The notes beneath the pieces are model-generated. The model did no database searches. It saw nothing but the letters and a program-made list of their open reading frames with translations, and was not told where the DNA came from. DNA of 64,000 nucleotides from Sphingomicrobium nitratireducens (GTDB taxonomy: Bacteria > Pseudomonadota > Alphaproteobacteria > Sphingomonadales > Sphingomonadaceae): positions 785,001 to 849,000 of the forward strand of contig NZ_JANJZA010000001.1 in NCBI RefSeq assembly GCF_026157035.1, in the 5' to 3' direction. The position numbers were made by a program, and so were the translations under genes. This document shows, in pieces, positions 55,044 to 63,733 of the stretch; position 1 is the stretch's first letter, and every line of letters starts with the position of its first letter.

Positions 55044-55577
55044 ATGCGCCTTGGCCTGTTCCTCGCCCCGTTTCTGATCGCCAGTCCGGCAGCGGCGAAA
55101 GTCGTCAGCGCATCGCCCAACGCGTTCCATGTCCGCCACCAGGCGACTCTCGTCGTCCCGGCGGAGGAGGCCTATGCGCTGCTCGGCCAGCCGTCACAGT
55201 GGTGGAATGGCGAGCATAGCTATTCGCTCGATGCGGCCAATTTCTACATGACGCTGAAACCCGGCGGCTGTTTCTGCGAGACGATGCCCGATGGCGGGTT
55301 CGTCGAGCATATGCGCGTGATCGGGGTCGAGCCGGGCAAGTCGATCCTGTTGTCGGGGCCGCTCGGACCGCTGCGCACCGTGCCGGCGAGCGGGATCATG
55401 AGCTGGTCGCTCGAACCGGCTGCCGGCGGCTCCAAGCTCGTCTTCGATTTCAAGGTGACGGGATTTCCAGCAGGAGACGGTGCGACCTGGGCGGGCGCGG
55501 TCGACGGGGTGATCGGCGAGCAGGTCAAGCGGTTCCGCTCGCGCGTCGTCTCCAAGGGCCGCCGCGACGTTCCCTAG
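55044..55577 (+). CDS. SRPBCC-fold exported protein
   Basis: A 177-residue protein with signal peptide (MRLGLFLAPFLIASPAAA). The rest shows a Bet v1/START-like pattern: QATLVVPAEEAYALLGQPSQWW, then a MTLKPGGCFCETMPDGG strand and MSWSLEPAAGGSKLVFDFKV. Such proteins bind hydrophobic ligands. A periplasmic location is inferred. Start at 55044 set by the signal and GGGAG. Stop shares CTAG with folA. Confidence 0.75.
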   Translation: MRLGLFLAPFLIASPAAAKVVSASPNAFHVRHQATLVVPAEEAYALLGQPSQWWNGEHSYSLDAANFYMTLKPGGCFCETMPDGGFVEHMRVIGVEPGKSILLSGPLGPLRTVPASGIMSWSLEPAAGGSKLVFDFKVTGFPAGDGATWAGAVDGVIGEQVKRFRSRVVSKGRRDVP

Positions 55578-56074
55578 GGCTGCACCCGGTCGAGCGTGAT
55601 GAAGCGGTAGGCGGGGTTATGGCCTTCCGCCGGACGATCCTCGCACGCGACTTCATCCCAATTCTCGCTGGTGCGCAGGTCGGGCATGAACGTGTCGCCC
55701 TCGACCTCCGCGATCACCTCGGTGAGCTCGATGCGGTCGGCGATGGGTTCGAACATCTCGAAAATCTGTGCGCCGCCGATCACGAAGACTGGATCGGCCC
55801 CGGCGATGTCGAGCGCCGCGTCGATCGAATGCACCACTTCCGCTCCGGGCGCGTCCCAGTCGGCCGAGCGCGTCATCACGATATGGCGGCGTCCGGGCAG
55901 CAGGCCGGGCAGGCTCTCGAACGTCTTGCGGCCCATGATCATCGCCCCGCCCATCGTGATCGCCTTGAACCGCTTGAGGTCGCCCGGCAGGTGCCAGGGC
56001 AGGTCGTTGTCCTTGCCGATCGCACCGTTCAGCGCGCGCGCGAGGATGATGGTGATGGGCTGCCTGCGGGACAT
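55574..56074 (-). CDS. folA: Dihydrofolate reductase
   Basis: A 166-residue NADPH enzyme making tetrahydrofolate. ARALNGAIGKDNDLPWHLPG has the active-site Asp and Trp, GRKTFESLPGLLPGR the NADPH site, and VFVIGGAQIF and YRFITLDR complete it. ATG at 56074 (MSRRQPITII) is preferred to a longer frame. It supplies the folate pool used by metF and metH. Standalone; thyA is not adjacent. Confidence 0.97.
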   Translation of the reverse strand: MSRRQPITIILARALNGAIGKDNDLPWHLPGDLKRFKAITMGGAMIMGRKTFESLPGLLPGRRHIVMTRSADWDAPGAEVVHSIDAALDIAGADPVFVIGGAQIFEMFEPIADRIELTEVIAEVEGDTFMPDLRTSENWDEVACEDRPAEGHNPAYRFITLDRVQP

Positions 56075-56127
56075 GGCGCTTCCAATGAACCTTTCGAGCC
56101 GCGGCGACAAGGGTTAGGAGGGCGTCC

Positions 56128-57543
56128 ATGACGAGCGCTGCCGACCGCCTTGCACACGAGCTGCTGGGCCGCCTTGGAGACAAGGTGGTGACGAGCGACC
56201 GCGCCGCGCTCGCGCCGTGGCTGACCGACTGGCGGGGTCGCTGGACGGGCGAGGCGGCGGCGCTTGTGCAGCCCGGCTCCACCGAGGAAGTCTCGACGAT
56301 CGTCGCGGCGGCGAACGAGGCGGGCGTGCCGCTCGTGCCGCAAGGGGGGAACACCTCGATGGTGGGCGGGGCAACCCCGCCCGAGGAAGGCGGGGTGCTG
56401 CTCCTATCATTGCGGCGCATGAACCGCATACGGTCGCTCGACGAGCATGCGCGCGTCGCCGTTTGCGAGAGCGGGGTGGTGCTCGAGACGCTGCACGAGG
56501 CGGCGACGGCGCGGGGCCTGCGCTTCCCGCTGACGCTGGGCTCGAAGGGGTCGGCGACGATCGGCGGGCTGGTGTCGACCAATGCCGGCGGGACGCAGGT
56601 GCTTCGCTTCGGGACGATGCGCGGGCTTGTGGCGGGGCTGGAGGCGGTGCTGCCCGACGGGAGCGTCCATGACGGGCTGTCGGGGCTCAAGAAGGACAAT
56701 CGCGGCTTCTCGCTCGACCAGCTGCTGATCGGGGCGGAAGGGACGCTGGGTGTGGTGACCGCCGCGCGTCTCAAGCTGGCGGTGCAGCCTGCCGACCATG
56801 CGACTGCCCTGTGCGGCCTTGAGGATCCCGCCGCGGCGCTGGCGCTGCTCCAGCGGCTCGAAGGGGAAACCGACCAGGTCGAGGGATTCGAACTGATCCC
56901 GCACGACAGTCTCGAGGCGGGGCTTCGTCACCTTTCGATGAAGGCGCCGCTGGCGCGCGCACACGGCCATTATGTGTTGATCGAGGCGACCGGAAACGGC
57001 GACGAACCGTCGGCGACGCTGCTCGAACGGTTGCTCGGCGAGGCACTTGCCGACGGGCTGATCGCCGATGCGACCGTGGCGGCAACCGAAGCGAAGTCGG
57101 CGGCGCTGTGGCGGCTGCGCGACGGGCTGTCGGACGCGGAAAAGCAGGTCTACGGGCTGGCCACCCAGCACGATATCTCGGTGCCTGTCGAGGCGATGCC
57201 GGCCTTCCTCGAAGAGGTCGAGGACAAGGTCGAGGCGCGCTGGCCGGGGGTCGACGTGTCGGGCTACGGGCACCTGGGCGACGGCAACATCCACCTTCAC
57301 GTGCGCGCGATGACGCGCGGCAGCGATGACTGGCGCGAAGGCGAGGGGGTGGAAATCGAGCGATTCGTCCACGACCTCGTCGTCGCGCACGGCGGATCGA
57401 TCAGCGCCGAACACGGCATCGGGCAGATGAAGCGCGACGAATTGGCGCGGCTGGGCGAGCCCGCGCGGCTTCACGCGATGCGGGCCATCAAGGCCGCGCT
57501 CGACCCCAACGGGATCATGAACCCGGGCAAGCTCGTTCCCTGA
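56128..57543 (+). CDS. FAD-linked dehydrogenase (GlcD / D-2-hydroxyglutarate dehydrogenase family)
   Basis: A 471-residue flavoprotein. The PCMH FAD domain shows VPLVPQGGNTSMVGGATPP, TLGSKGSATIGGLVSTNAGG and LIGAEGTLGVVTAA. The C-terminal domain contains GYGHLGDGNIHLHV and SAEHGIGQMKR, the metal-binding catalytic histidines of the 2-hydroxyacid group. Substrates are D-2-hydroxyacids such as glycolate, lactate or 2-hydroxyglutarate; I cannot choose between them. Confidence 0.9.
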   Translation: MTSAADRLAHELLGRLGDKVVTSDRAALAPWLTDWRGRWTGEAAALVQPGSTEEVSTIVAAANEAGVPLVPQGGNTSMVGGATPPEEGGVLLLSLRRMNRIRSLDEHARVAVCESGVVLETLHEAATARGLRFPLTLGSKGSATIGGLVSTNAGGTQVLRFGTMRGLVAGLEAVLPDGSVHDGLSGLKKDNRGFSLDQLLIGAEGTLGVVTAARLKLAVQPADHATALCGLEDPAAALALLQRLEGETDQVEGFELIPHDSLEAGLRHLSMKAPLARAHGHYVLIEATGNGDEPSATLLERLLGEALADGLIADATVAATEAKSAALWRLRDGLSDAEKQVYGLATQHDISVPVEAMPAFLEEVEDKVEARWPGVDVSGYGHLGDGNIHLHVRAMTRGSDDWREGEGVEIERFVHDLVVAHGGSISAEHGIGQMKRDELARLGEPARLHAMRAIKAALDPNGIMNPGKLVP

Positions 57544-57627
57544 GCCGGGGGAACCGGCCAGCGCAGTTGGTCATTGAGTGGCCATGGTGCGTCCCAATCC
57601 CGAACTGATTCGAGCGGCGGCCGGCGC

Positions 57628-57897
57628 GTGATCGAGACGACGCCCTGGCACGAGGAGGTGCGCGACGGCGATGTCGAATGCGCTGCCGGCGAGGTCGAGA
57701 TCCGCGACCTCGCCCGCGGCTTCGCGGGCGCGCTGTTCGTCTCGTTGCCGCTGCTCTTCACGATGGAAATGTGGGAAATCGCGCGCACCATTCCCGATGC
57801 CTTGCTGATCGGGTTCCTAGGCATCTCGTTCCTGATCAATGCACCGGCGGGCGCGACAAGCGTCGACTATCGGGTGTTGGCGTACGAGGCGCCTTAG
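57628..57897 (+). pseudogene. Truncated membrane protein (N-terminal part of a DUF2391-like family)
   Basis: An 89-residue frame from a GTG (TTG at 57574 is another option). The motif RDLARGFAGALFVSLPLLFTMEMWEIA and a second hydrophobic segment match the start of the TIGR02587/DUF2391 integral membrane proteins, which are about three times longer. The frame stops right before an 11-base repeat of the neighbouring tRNA 3' region, so the rest appears to be lost. It might still make a small two-helix protein. Confidence 0.5.
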
Positions 57898-57900
57898 AGT

Positions 57901-57911
57901 CCGGCAGGATT
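57901..57911. repeat. 11-base copy of tRNA-Arg T-arm sequence
   Basis: CCGGCAGGATT, identical to 58027-58037 within the tRNA gene, 126 bases apart. It lies four bases past the truncated membrane frame. It may be a decayed attachment-site duplication; chance is possible at this length. Confidence 0.4.
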
Positions 57912-57983
57912 GTCGCTTCACTCCGCCGTCTCCGCGGCCTTGCGCCGCTCCGAAACGAACGAGCGTCTTCCCTTGGGGACACG

Positions 57984-58021
57984 CCACCCCTCAAGGGCTC
58001 GGCCGAGCCCTTGAGGGGTGG
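57984..58021. repeat. Perfect 38-base palindrome fused to the tRNA 3' end
   Basis: 19-base arms with no loop (arm begins CCACCCCTCAAGG and reaches the centre at GGCTCGG). It includes the CCA end and, on the minus strand, follows the tRNA directly. There is no T-run after it, so it is not a standard terminator. Confidence 0.9.
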
Positions 58022-58095
58022 TGCGCCCGGCAGGATTCGAACCTGCGACCACGAGCTTAGAAGGCACGTGCTCTATCCAGCTGAGCTACGGGCGC
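58019..58095 (-). tRNA. tRNA-Arg (anticodon TCT)
   Basis: On the minus strand: acceptor GCGCCCG pairs with CGGGCGC, D-stem GCTC/GAGC, T-arm GCAGG-TTCGAAT-CCTGC, anticodon loop CTTCTAA giving TCT, and a genomically encoded CCA after discriminator A. The anticodon stem CGTGC/GCTCG has one T-T mismatch in the middle. It reads AGA (and AGG) arginine codons, which are rare in this genome. Confidence 0.95.
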
Positions 58096-58130
58096 CCAAG
58101 GGAAAGAGGGATGCTACTCGATTTTCGCGC

Positions 58131-58796
58131 CTAAGCGACCGTTTCGAGCAACCCCTCGAACAATCTTCGCCCGTCGGTGCCGCCATGGGCAGGTTCGAGC
58201 GCGCGTTCGGGGTGGGGCATCATGCCGAGCACGTTGCCCTGGCCGTTGAGGATGCCCGCGATCGACCGCGCCGAGCCGTTGACGTCGTCGAGATAGCGGA
58301 ACGCGACGCGGCCTTCGCCCTCGAGCCGGTCGAGTGTCTCGCCGTCGGCCTGGTAGTTGCCGTCGTGATGCGCGACCGGGATCGAGATCTCCTCGCCGGT
58401 CGAATAGGCCTGGGTGAAGAGCGACTGGCTCGTCTCGACCCGGAGGCGGGCGTTGCGGCAGGTGAAGTGGAGATGGGCGTTGCGCATCAGCGCTCCGGGC
58501 AGGAGCCCCGTTTCGGTGAGCACCTGAAAGCCGTTGCAGATCCCGATCACCGGCACTCCGCGGCCGGCCGCCTCGGCGACCGCGCGCATGATGGGCGATC
58601 GCGCCGCCATCGCGCCCGAGCGCAGATAGTCGCCATAGGAGAAGCCGCCCGGAATGCCGATCAGGTCGGTGCCCGCGGGAAGCTCGCTCTCGGCGTGCCA
58701 GACCATCGCCGGCTTCGAACCGAGCACCGTCTCGAACCCGACCGCAAGGTCGCGGTCGCAGTTGGAGCCGGGAAAGACGATGACCGCGCTTTTCAT
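58131..58796 (-). CDS. purQ: Phosphoribosylformylglycinamidine synthase, glutaminase subunit PurQ
   Basis: A 221-residue class I glutamine amidotransferase that supplies ammonia to PurL for purine synthesis. [16 protein letters not shown], the nucleophile Cys in [14 protein letters not shown], and the His-Glu pair in [10 protein letters not shown] are visible. Its ATG overlaps the purS stop (TGATG). The synthase purL itself is not in the window. Confidence 0.97.
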   Translation of the reverse strand: MKSAVIVFPGSNCDRDLAVGFETVLGSKPAMVWHAESELPAGTDLIGIPGGFSYGDYLRSGAMAARSPIMRAVAEAAGRGVPVIGICNGFQVLTETGLLPGALMRNAHLHFTCRNARLRVETSQSLFTQAYSTGEEISIPVAHHDGNYQADGETLDRLEGEGRVAFRYLDDVNGSARSIAGILNGQGNVLGMMPHPERALEPAHGGTDGRRLFEGLLETVA

Positions 58797-59029
58797 CAGT
58801 CGACCGTCTCGATCGAGTAGTTCTCGATGACCGTGTTGGCGAGCAGCTGGCGGCACATCCTGTCGACCTCGTCCTCGCTCGTGCCGTCGGCGAGGTCGAG
58901 CTCGATCACCTTGCCCGCGCGCACGTCCTCGACACCGCCGAAGCCGAGGCCGCCCAGCGCATGGTGGATCGCCTTGCCCTGGGGGTCGAGAACCCCGTTC
59001 TTGAGCATGATCGTCACGCGCGCTTTCAT
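58796..59029 (-). CDS. purS: Phosphoribosylformylglycinamidine synthase subunit PurS
   Basis: A 77-residue small subunit bridging PurQ and Pur[21 protein letters not shown] start, with [19 protein letters not shown] and the [16 protein letters not shown] end, matches the family closely. One base shared with purQ shows translational coupling. The PurL partner is elsewhere. Confidence 0.97.
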   Translation of the reverse strand: MKARVTIMLKNGVLDPQGKAIHHALGGLGFGGVEDVRAGKVIELDLADGTSEDEVDRMCRQLLANTVIENYSIETVD

Positions 59030-59173
59030 CGGCCCTCGCCCTCCTTGAAGTGGTTGACGCCCCTATGGCGGGGAAGCGCCCACGGGGCAAGCTTTACGAC
59101 TTGGTAACCAATTGCTGCGAGCCTTGCCCGTCAAAGCGTCTCTGTAACCTGTTCGCCGGGGAGGGCGAAGCAC

Positions 59174-59326
59174 ATGATCGTCGGTCTTGCAGCCATGATT
59201 TTCATCGCCCTGTTCGGGTGGGGTTCGGCCTATTTCGGATGGAGCGATCCGCACGGCAAGGTGCAACTCGCGCTGGCCGCGTCGTTCGTGCTCGGCATCG
59301 TCGCGGGCTACAAGACTCGGGGCTGA
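59174..59326 (+). CDS. 50-residue two-helix membrane peptide
   Basis: A short frame with an excellent ribosome-binding site (GGGGAGGG, ending about nine bases before ATG). It has two hydrophobic segments: IVGLAAMIFIALFGWGSAY, and LALAASFVLGIVAGY after a short loop SDPHGK. No family recognised. It is divergent from purS and 32 bases before the PaaI-like gene, so it may be its operon partner. The good RBS and membrane pattern support coding. Confidence 0.65.
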   Translation: MIVGLAAMIFIALFGWGSAYFGWSDPHGKVQLALAASFVLGIVAGYKTRG

Positions 59327-59358
59327 CGAGGCGCTCGCGCGCTGCTAATCGCAGGCGG

Positions 59359-59760
59359 ATGAGCGGCTTTTCTCCTTACGCCAACCTGCTGAAGCTCGAA
59401 CCGCGCATCGACGAGGATGGCGTGTTCCGCATCGTCATGCCCTATCACGAGGCGGTGATGGGACGGCCGGGCTTCCTTCACGGCGGCGCGATCGCGGGGC
59501 TGCTCGAGCTGACCGCATTCGAGACCTTGAAGCGCGCGCTGGGCGACGAGAACGTCGCCATGAAGCCGGTCACCGTGACGACCGATTTCATGCGCGGCGG
59601 CGCCCATCGCGACACGATCTGCGAAGCCTATATCGAGCGGCTGGGACGGCGCATGGCCAACGTCGAGGCATTCGCGTGGCAAAAGGAGCGCCAAGCACCG
59701 ATCGCGGCGGCGCAGATCAACTTCCTCCTCGAACGTCCGCATCCCCACGTTAGCGCTTGA
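59359..59760 (+). CDS. PaaI-family thioesterase
   Basis: A 133-residue hotdog-fold protein. LEPRIDEDGVFRIVMPYHEA, then GRPGFLHGGAIAGLLELTAF with the HGG motif and the acidic residue on the helix, as in acyl-CoA thioesterases of the PaaI/DUF4442-like kind. Predicted to cleave small or aryl acyl-CoA esters. Unlike the fused hotdog at 34515, the catalytic helix keeps its Glu. Confidence 0.85.
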   Translation: MSGFSPYANLLKLEPRIDEDGVFRIVMPYHEAVMGRPGFLHGGAIAGLLELTAFETLKRALGDENVAMKPVTVTTDFMRGGAHRDTICEAYIERLGRRMANVEAFAWQKERQAPIAAAQINFLLERPHPHVSA

Positions 59761-59810
59761 TCTAGGTCGTCTTCGGGCGCAGCTTCCCCGCATACCGGGG
59801 GAGAGCTCGC

Positions 59811-61091
59811 ATGATGAAGAAGCTCCTGTCGCTGCATCTGGCCGTGAAGGTGCTCGTAGCGCTCGCTTTGGGCACGTTGGTCGGGCTGGTGCTGCCTTCG
59901 CCCGGGAGCAATGCGACGATCGACTGGGTGGTCGCCCTGGCTGCCGTGGCCGGTCAGATGTGGATCAACGCGCTGCAGATGACGATCCTGCCGCTGGTGT
60001 TCGCCTTGCTCTCGACGACCTTCATCCGTTCGCAGGGGCTGGCGACGGGCGGCAGGGTCACGCGGCGCTCCTTCGCCCTCATCATTGCCCTGTACCTGCT
60101 GTCGGTCGTCGTCGGGCTCGTCATGGTGCCGATGATGTTCGCGATTTCGCCGGTGACGCCCGAAATCGGCGAGGCGCTGCGCCACATGGTCGGCAACAAG
60201 GTGGCGACCGAGCCGCTCCCCTGGGCCGACGCGTTCCTGTCGCTGATCCCGACCAACATCGTCTCCGCCATGGCCGGCGCGACGCTCCTGCCCGTCCTCA
60301 TATTCGCCTTGCTCTTCGGGGCCGCGATCGCGCGGCTGGACGACGGGGAGCCGCGCCGCGTGGTGGTCGCGGCGTTGACCGGCATTGCAGACGCGGTGTT
60401 CGTCATCGTCGACTGGGTGCTGCGTTTGTCCCCGCTCGGCGTCGCCTTCTTGATCATGCCGACCATCCAGCAGAACGGGCTCGGTATCTTCGCGGGGTTC
60501 GCGCAATATATCCTGATGTCGATCGCGGTGGCGTTGGTGCTGCTGGCAATTACCTACGTGCTGGTTGCAGTCCGCGGAAGCGTGCCGCTCGGACGCTTCG
60601 CGCACCATATCCTGTCCGTCCAGGCGGTCGCGCTGGGGACGCAGAGTTCGACCGGCTGCATGCCGCTCACCATCAAGGCGTGCAAGGCGATGGGCGTGCG
60701 CGACGAAGCGACCGATGTCTCGGTGCCGCTCGCGGCTGTCCTGTTCCGCATCGTCTCGCCCGCAAGCGCGGTGCTGGCCGCCTATTATGGGGCGCAGGTC
60801 TACGGCATCGAGGTCGGGTTCGGACTGCTCGTCGCCGCAGGCCTGCTCGGCATGGTGCTCGAGATGGGGCTGGTCGGCATCCCGGGCGCGGCGACCTTCA
60901 TCGCCTATTATGCGCCGATCGCCGCCTTGGTCGGCTTCCCGCTCGAATTCATGCTGGTGTTCATCGTCGTCAACGTGCTCCCCGACATCGTCTTCACCGG
61001 GCTGCACGTCACCAGCCATGCCTCGGTCGCAACGATGATCGATCGCGCGGTGGTGCAGGGCGCCTTCGAGAAGGCGCCCGCGATCGACTAG
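59811..61091 (+). CDS. Dicarboxylate/amino acid:cation symporter (DAACS family)
   Basis: A 426-residue inner-membrane carrier. The family's serine-rich loop appears as GTQSSTGCMPLT, and VPLAAVLFRIVSPASAVLAA holds the following transport helix. A VGIPGAATFIAYYAPIAAL segment and the Asp in VNVLPDIVFTGLHV near the C-terminus complete the GltP/DctA-like pattern. Likely imports dicarboxylates or acidic amino acids with Na+ or H+. Its stop shares CTAG with the next gene. Confidence 0.9.
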   Translation: MMKKLLSLHLAVKVLVALALGTLVGLVLPSPGSNATIDWVVALAAVAGQMWINALQMTILPLVFALLSTTFIRSQGLATGGRVTRRSFALIIALYLLSVVVGLVMVPMMFAISPVTPEIGEALRHMVGNKVATEPLPWADAFLSLIPTNIVSAMAGATLLPVLIFALLFGAAIARLDDGEPRRVVVAALTGIADAVFVIVDWVLRLSPLGVAFLIMPTIQQNGLGIFAGFAQYILMSIAVALVLLAITYVLVAVRGSVPLGRFAHHILSVQAVALGTQSSTGCMPLTIKACKAMGVRDEATDVSVPLAAVLFRIVSPASAVLAAYYGAQVYGIEVGFGLLVAAGLLGMVLEMGLVGIPGAATFIAYYAPIAALVGFPLEFMLVFIVVNVLPDIVFTGLHVTSHASVATMIDRAVVQGAFEKAPAID

Positions 61092-62554
61092 TCGAGCTGC
61101 TTCTCGATCAGCGCGAGGAAGGCCTCGGTCGTCCAGTCCAGCCCGTCATGGCGGATCGCGGGGTAATAGGCCTCGCCGCTCCCGCGCGGGCGGTTGTGCC
61201 AGAACTTGATCGGGATGACGATCTGACCCCGCCCGGAGGGAAGCGCCTCGGTGCGCACTTCCATGTAGGTCGTGTCGGAGGCCGACGGCGCACCGACCAG
61301 CGTCACGTTCTCGAACCGCGTGAACGTGTCGAGCGCATCGAGGCAGGCGCTGGCGCAACGGCCCGGGACGATCACGAAGACCGGGGTGGCGAAGTCGCTT
61401 GCAGGCGATGTGCCGCGCATCTGCTCCTCTTCCTCCGGGTCGCTTGCAGGCACGACGTAAAAGTCCTCGCCCTTGTCGCGCGCGGCGGTCATCGGGGCGT
61501 ACAGATCGTTTATGAAGGCAAGGATCTCGGGGCGGTCCGCGTAGGTTTCGCGCGCTTCTTCCAGGTACCGTATATTACCCTCGCTGGCGCGGTGCCAGAC
61601 GCTGACCTTGGCGAAATAATCGTGAATGCGTCGTGCGACCGCATCCTCGCCCCACAAGGAGGCGGCAACGCGGTGCGACCAGGTCGACGAACCGCCGTCA
61701 TTGCCGCGCAGGTCGATGACGACCGCGCGCCCTGCCACGATCGCGCCATGCTTGGTCGAGAGGTCTGCGTAAAGCGCGTCGTAGCGCGCGGCGTCTTCAT
61801 CGTCCGGATTAAAGGTCGGCAGGGCGATCCAGTGGATGCCGGGTGCGGGCTCGGTCAGGCCGACGTCGAGTTCGTCGCCGTCGCTAGCCAGATGGAAACG
61901 GTCGAACAGGTCGGCCGGCGCTTCGCTCCAGTCGAGCGCGACGGTCTTCGCTTCTCCGCCGGGCGTGACGATGCTGCAGCGTTCGGCGATCGGGTCGATA
62001 TTGTCGAACTGCGCGAACAGGCGCGGGGTGATCGACCACCAGTGTCCCGGAGCCGTGGAGCGCATGCCGAGGGCCGGGCCATGCGTCCGGATCCACTGCT
62101 TGATCGGCGTGCCGTCGCAGGCGGTCAGGCGCGAACCGCGCTGGAAGGCGCTGCCCGGGGCCACGTCGAAAATACGCGCCTCGTTGCCGCGCCACGCGAC
62201 GACGAAGCCCGGCCACAAGAGCGACTTTTCCCCGCCTTCGGCCGTACCGGACGACAACGCGCGAACCTTGGCGTGACCGTCGGCAAGAATGGTCGAGAAG
62301 GCGGCGAGCGCCTCGTCATAGGCGCCCGGGCCTTCCGCCTCGTTTGCAACCGCGAGGGCGGCACTGCGCGCGGCGTCGAGCTGGTCGCGAAATCCGGGAT
62401 TGGTCGGGTCGAGCCAGCCGGGATGGTTGTCGACGAAGGTCCGGTAGGCTGCCTCGACATCGCCCGTCGTGATCGCCTTCCAATCGACGGGGTCGGCGGC
62501 CAGCGCGGGCGTGGAGAGAAATGCGGTGGCGGCGAGCAGCAGGGTACGCAGCAT
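61088..62554 (-). CDS. Exported S41-like peptidase
   Basis: A 488-residue protein with signal peptide (LRTLLLAATAFLSTPALA). The C-terminal half has an S41/tail-specific protease pattern: AVVIDLRGNDGGSSTWS, then VFVIVPGRCASACLDALDTF, in which the serine of SAC is at the nucleophile position. A Lys or Arg base is not clearly placed, so activity is unsure. The N-terminal half (FSTILADGHAKVRAL) is the usual helical and PDZ-like lead-in. Substrate unknown. Confidence 0.8.
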   Translation of the reverse strand: MLRTLLLAATAFLSTPALAADPVDWKAITTGDVEAAYRTFVDNHPGWLDPTNPGFRDQLDAARSAALAVANEAEGPGAYDEALAAFSTILADGHAKVRALSSGTAEGGEKSLLWPGFVVAWRGNEARIFDVAPGSAFQRGSRLTACDGTPIKQWIRTHGPALGMRSTAPGHWWSITPRLFAQFDNIDPIAERCSIVTPGGEAKTVALDWSEAPADLFDRFHLASDGDELDVGLTEPAPGIHWIALPTFNPDDEDAARYDALYADLSTKHGAIVAGRAVVIDLRGNDGGSSTWSHRVAASLWGEDAVARRIHDYFAKVSVWHRASEGNIRYLEEARETYADRPEILAFINDLYAPMTAARDKGEDFYVVPASDPEEEEQMRGTSPASDFATPVFVIVPGRCASACLDALDTFTRFENVTLVGAPSASDTTYMEVRTEALPSGRGQIVIPIKFWHNRPRGSGEAYYPAIRHDGLDWTTEAFLALIEKQLD

Positions 62555-62634
62555 GGCCCGGGTCCTTTCGTGGTCGGATATGCCGCTCGTCTAGTCCCGT
62601 CAGGGGCGAGAATTCCAGTCCGTTTGTCGACGCG

Positions 62635-63732
62635 TCAGGAACGTTGGGCGAGAGCGCGGGCGTGGAAGTCGGGGCCGCCGAACAGCTGGTCGATGACCGC
62701 CTGGCGCTTCATGTAGAAGCCGATGTCGTGCTCGTCGGTCATGCCGATGCCGCCGTGCATCTGGACCGCTTCCTGCACCGCGAGGCGCGCGACCTGGCCG
62801 GCCTTGGCCTTGGCGACGTGAACCATCATCGCAGCGCGCTCGGAACCCTCGTCGAGCAATTGCGCGGCCTTGAGGGTCGCGGCGCGGGCGATCTCGATCT
62901 CGCCGTAGAGATGCGCGGCGCGGTGTTGAAGTGCCTGGAAGCTGCCGATGGGTTGGCCGAATTGCTTGCGTTCGCGCAGATAGGCATTGGTCATCTCGAA
63001 CGCGCCGGCGGCGACGCCGACCAGTTCGGACGCCACCCCAGCACGGCCCGCGGCAAGTGCGCGCTTCAGGGGCGCATCGCCCTCGCCGACCTGCGCGTCG
63101 GCATCGACCTCGACCTTGTCGAATGACAGGCGCGCGGCCTTCGAACTGTCGGCCAGCGTGACGTTTTCGATGTCTAGCCCGCTCGCATCGGGCGCGACCG
63201 CGAAGAGGGCGGGGCCATCGTCGGTGGCGGCGGCGACCAGCAGCAGGTCGGCGCTCGCGCCTTGGACGACGAACTGCTTGTCGCCGTCGAGGACGAAGCC
63301 ATTGCCCGAGCGGGTCGCGGTCATTGTGATCTTCGAAGGGTCGTGGTGCGGGCCCTCGTCGATGGCCAGCGCGGCGACGGTCTTGCCCTCGGCGATGCCG
63401 GGCAGCCACTTTTCGGCGTGCGCGCTGCCCTCGAGCGCGCGCACGGCCGCGACCGCGGTCGTCAGGAAGGGCGAAGGGGTGAGGTTTCGTCCGATTTCCT
63501 CGAGCACGACGTTGGCTTCGACTTGGCCGAGCGCGCTGCCGCCCGCCGCCTCGGGGACGAGGATGCCGGTCAGGCCGAGCTTGCCCATTTCCTCCCACAG
63601 CGAGTGGCCGAACCCGTCCTTGCAGCCGATGTCGCGCCAGTGGCGCAGCTGCTTCGAGATCGCGCCTTTCTCGGCCATGAAGAGGCGCACCGTATCCTGC
63701 AGCATGCGCTGGTCGTCGTTCAACTTGAGCAT
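62635..63732 (-). CDS. Acyl-CoA dehydrogenase
   Basis: A 365-residue FAD enzyme making an alpha-beta double bond in acyl-CoA. N-terminal helical domain from LNDDQRMLQDTVRLFM, central beta barrel (ALAIDEGPHHDP), and a C-terminal helical domain with RKQFGQPIGSFQALQHRAA and MHGGIGMTDEHDIGFYMKR, where the Glu in TDEH aligns with the catalytic base. It starts one base after the stop of another acyl-CoA dehydrogenase, as in alpha2-beta2 pairs. Substrate not known. Confidence 0.92.
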   Translation of the reverse strand: MLKLNDDQRMLQDTVRLFMAEKGAISKQLRHWRDIGCKDGFGHSLWEEMGKLGLTGILVPEAAGGSALGQVEANVVLEEIGRNLTPSPFLTTAVAAVRALEGSAHAEKWLPGIAEGKTVAALAIDEGPHHDPSKITMTATRSGNGFVLDGDKQFVVQGASADLLLVAAATDDGPALFAVAPDASGLDIENVTLADSSKAARLSFDKVEVDADAQVGEGDAPLKRALAAGRAGVASELVGVAAGAFEMTNAYLRERKQFGQPIGSFQALQHRAAHLYGEIEIARAATLKAAQLLDEGSERAAMMVHVAKAKAGQVARLAVQEAVQMHGGIGMTDEHDIGFYMKRQAVIDQLFGGPDFHARALAQRS

Positions 63733-63733
63733 G

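Noticed and set aside
57898..58130. Integron attC site or CRISPR-like repeat around the tRNA palindrome
   Set aside because: No GTTRRRY core, no integrase and no repeated units; a single palindrome cannot support either call.
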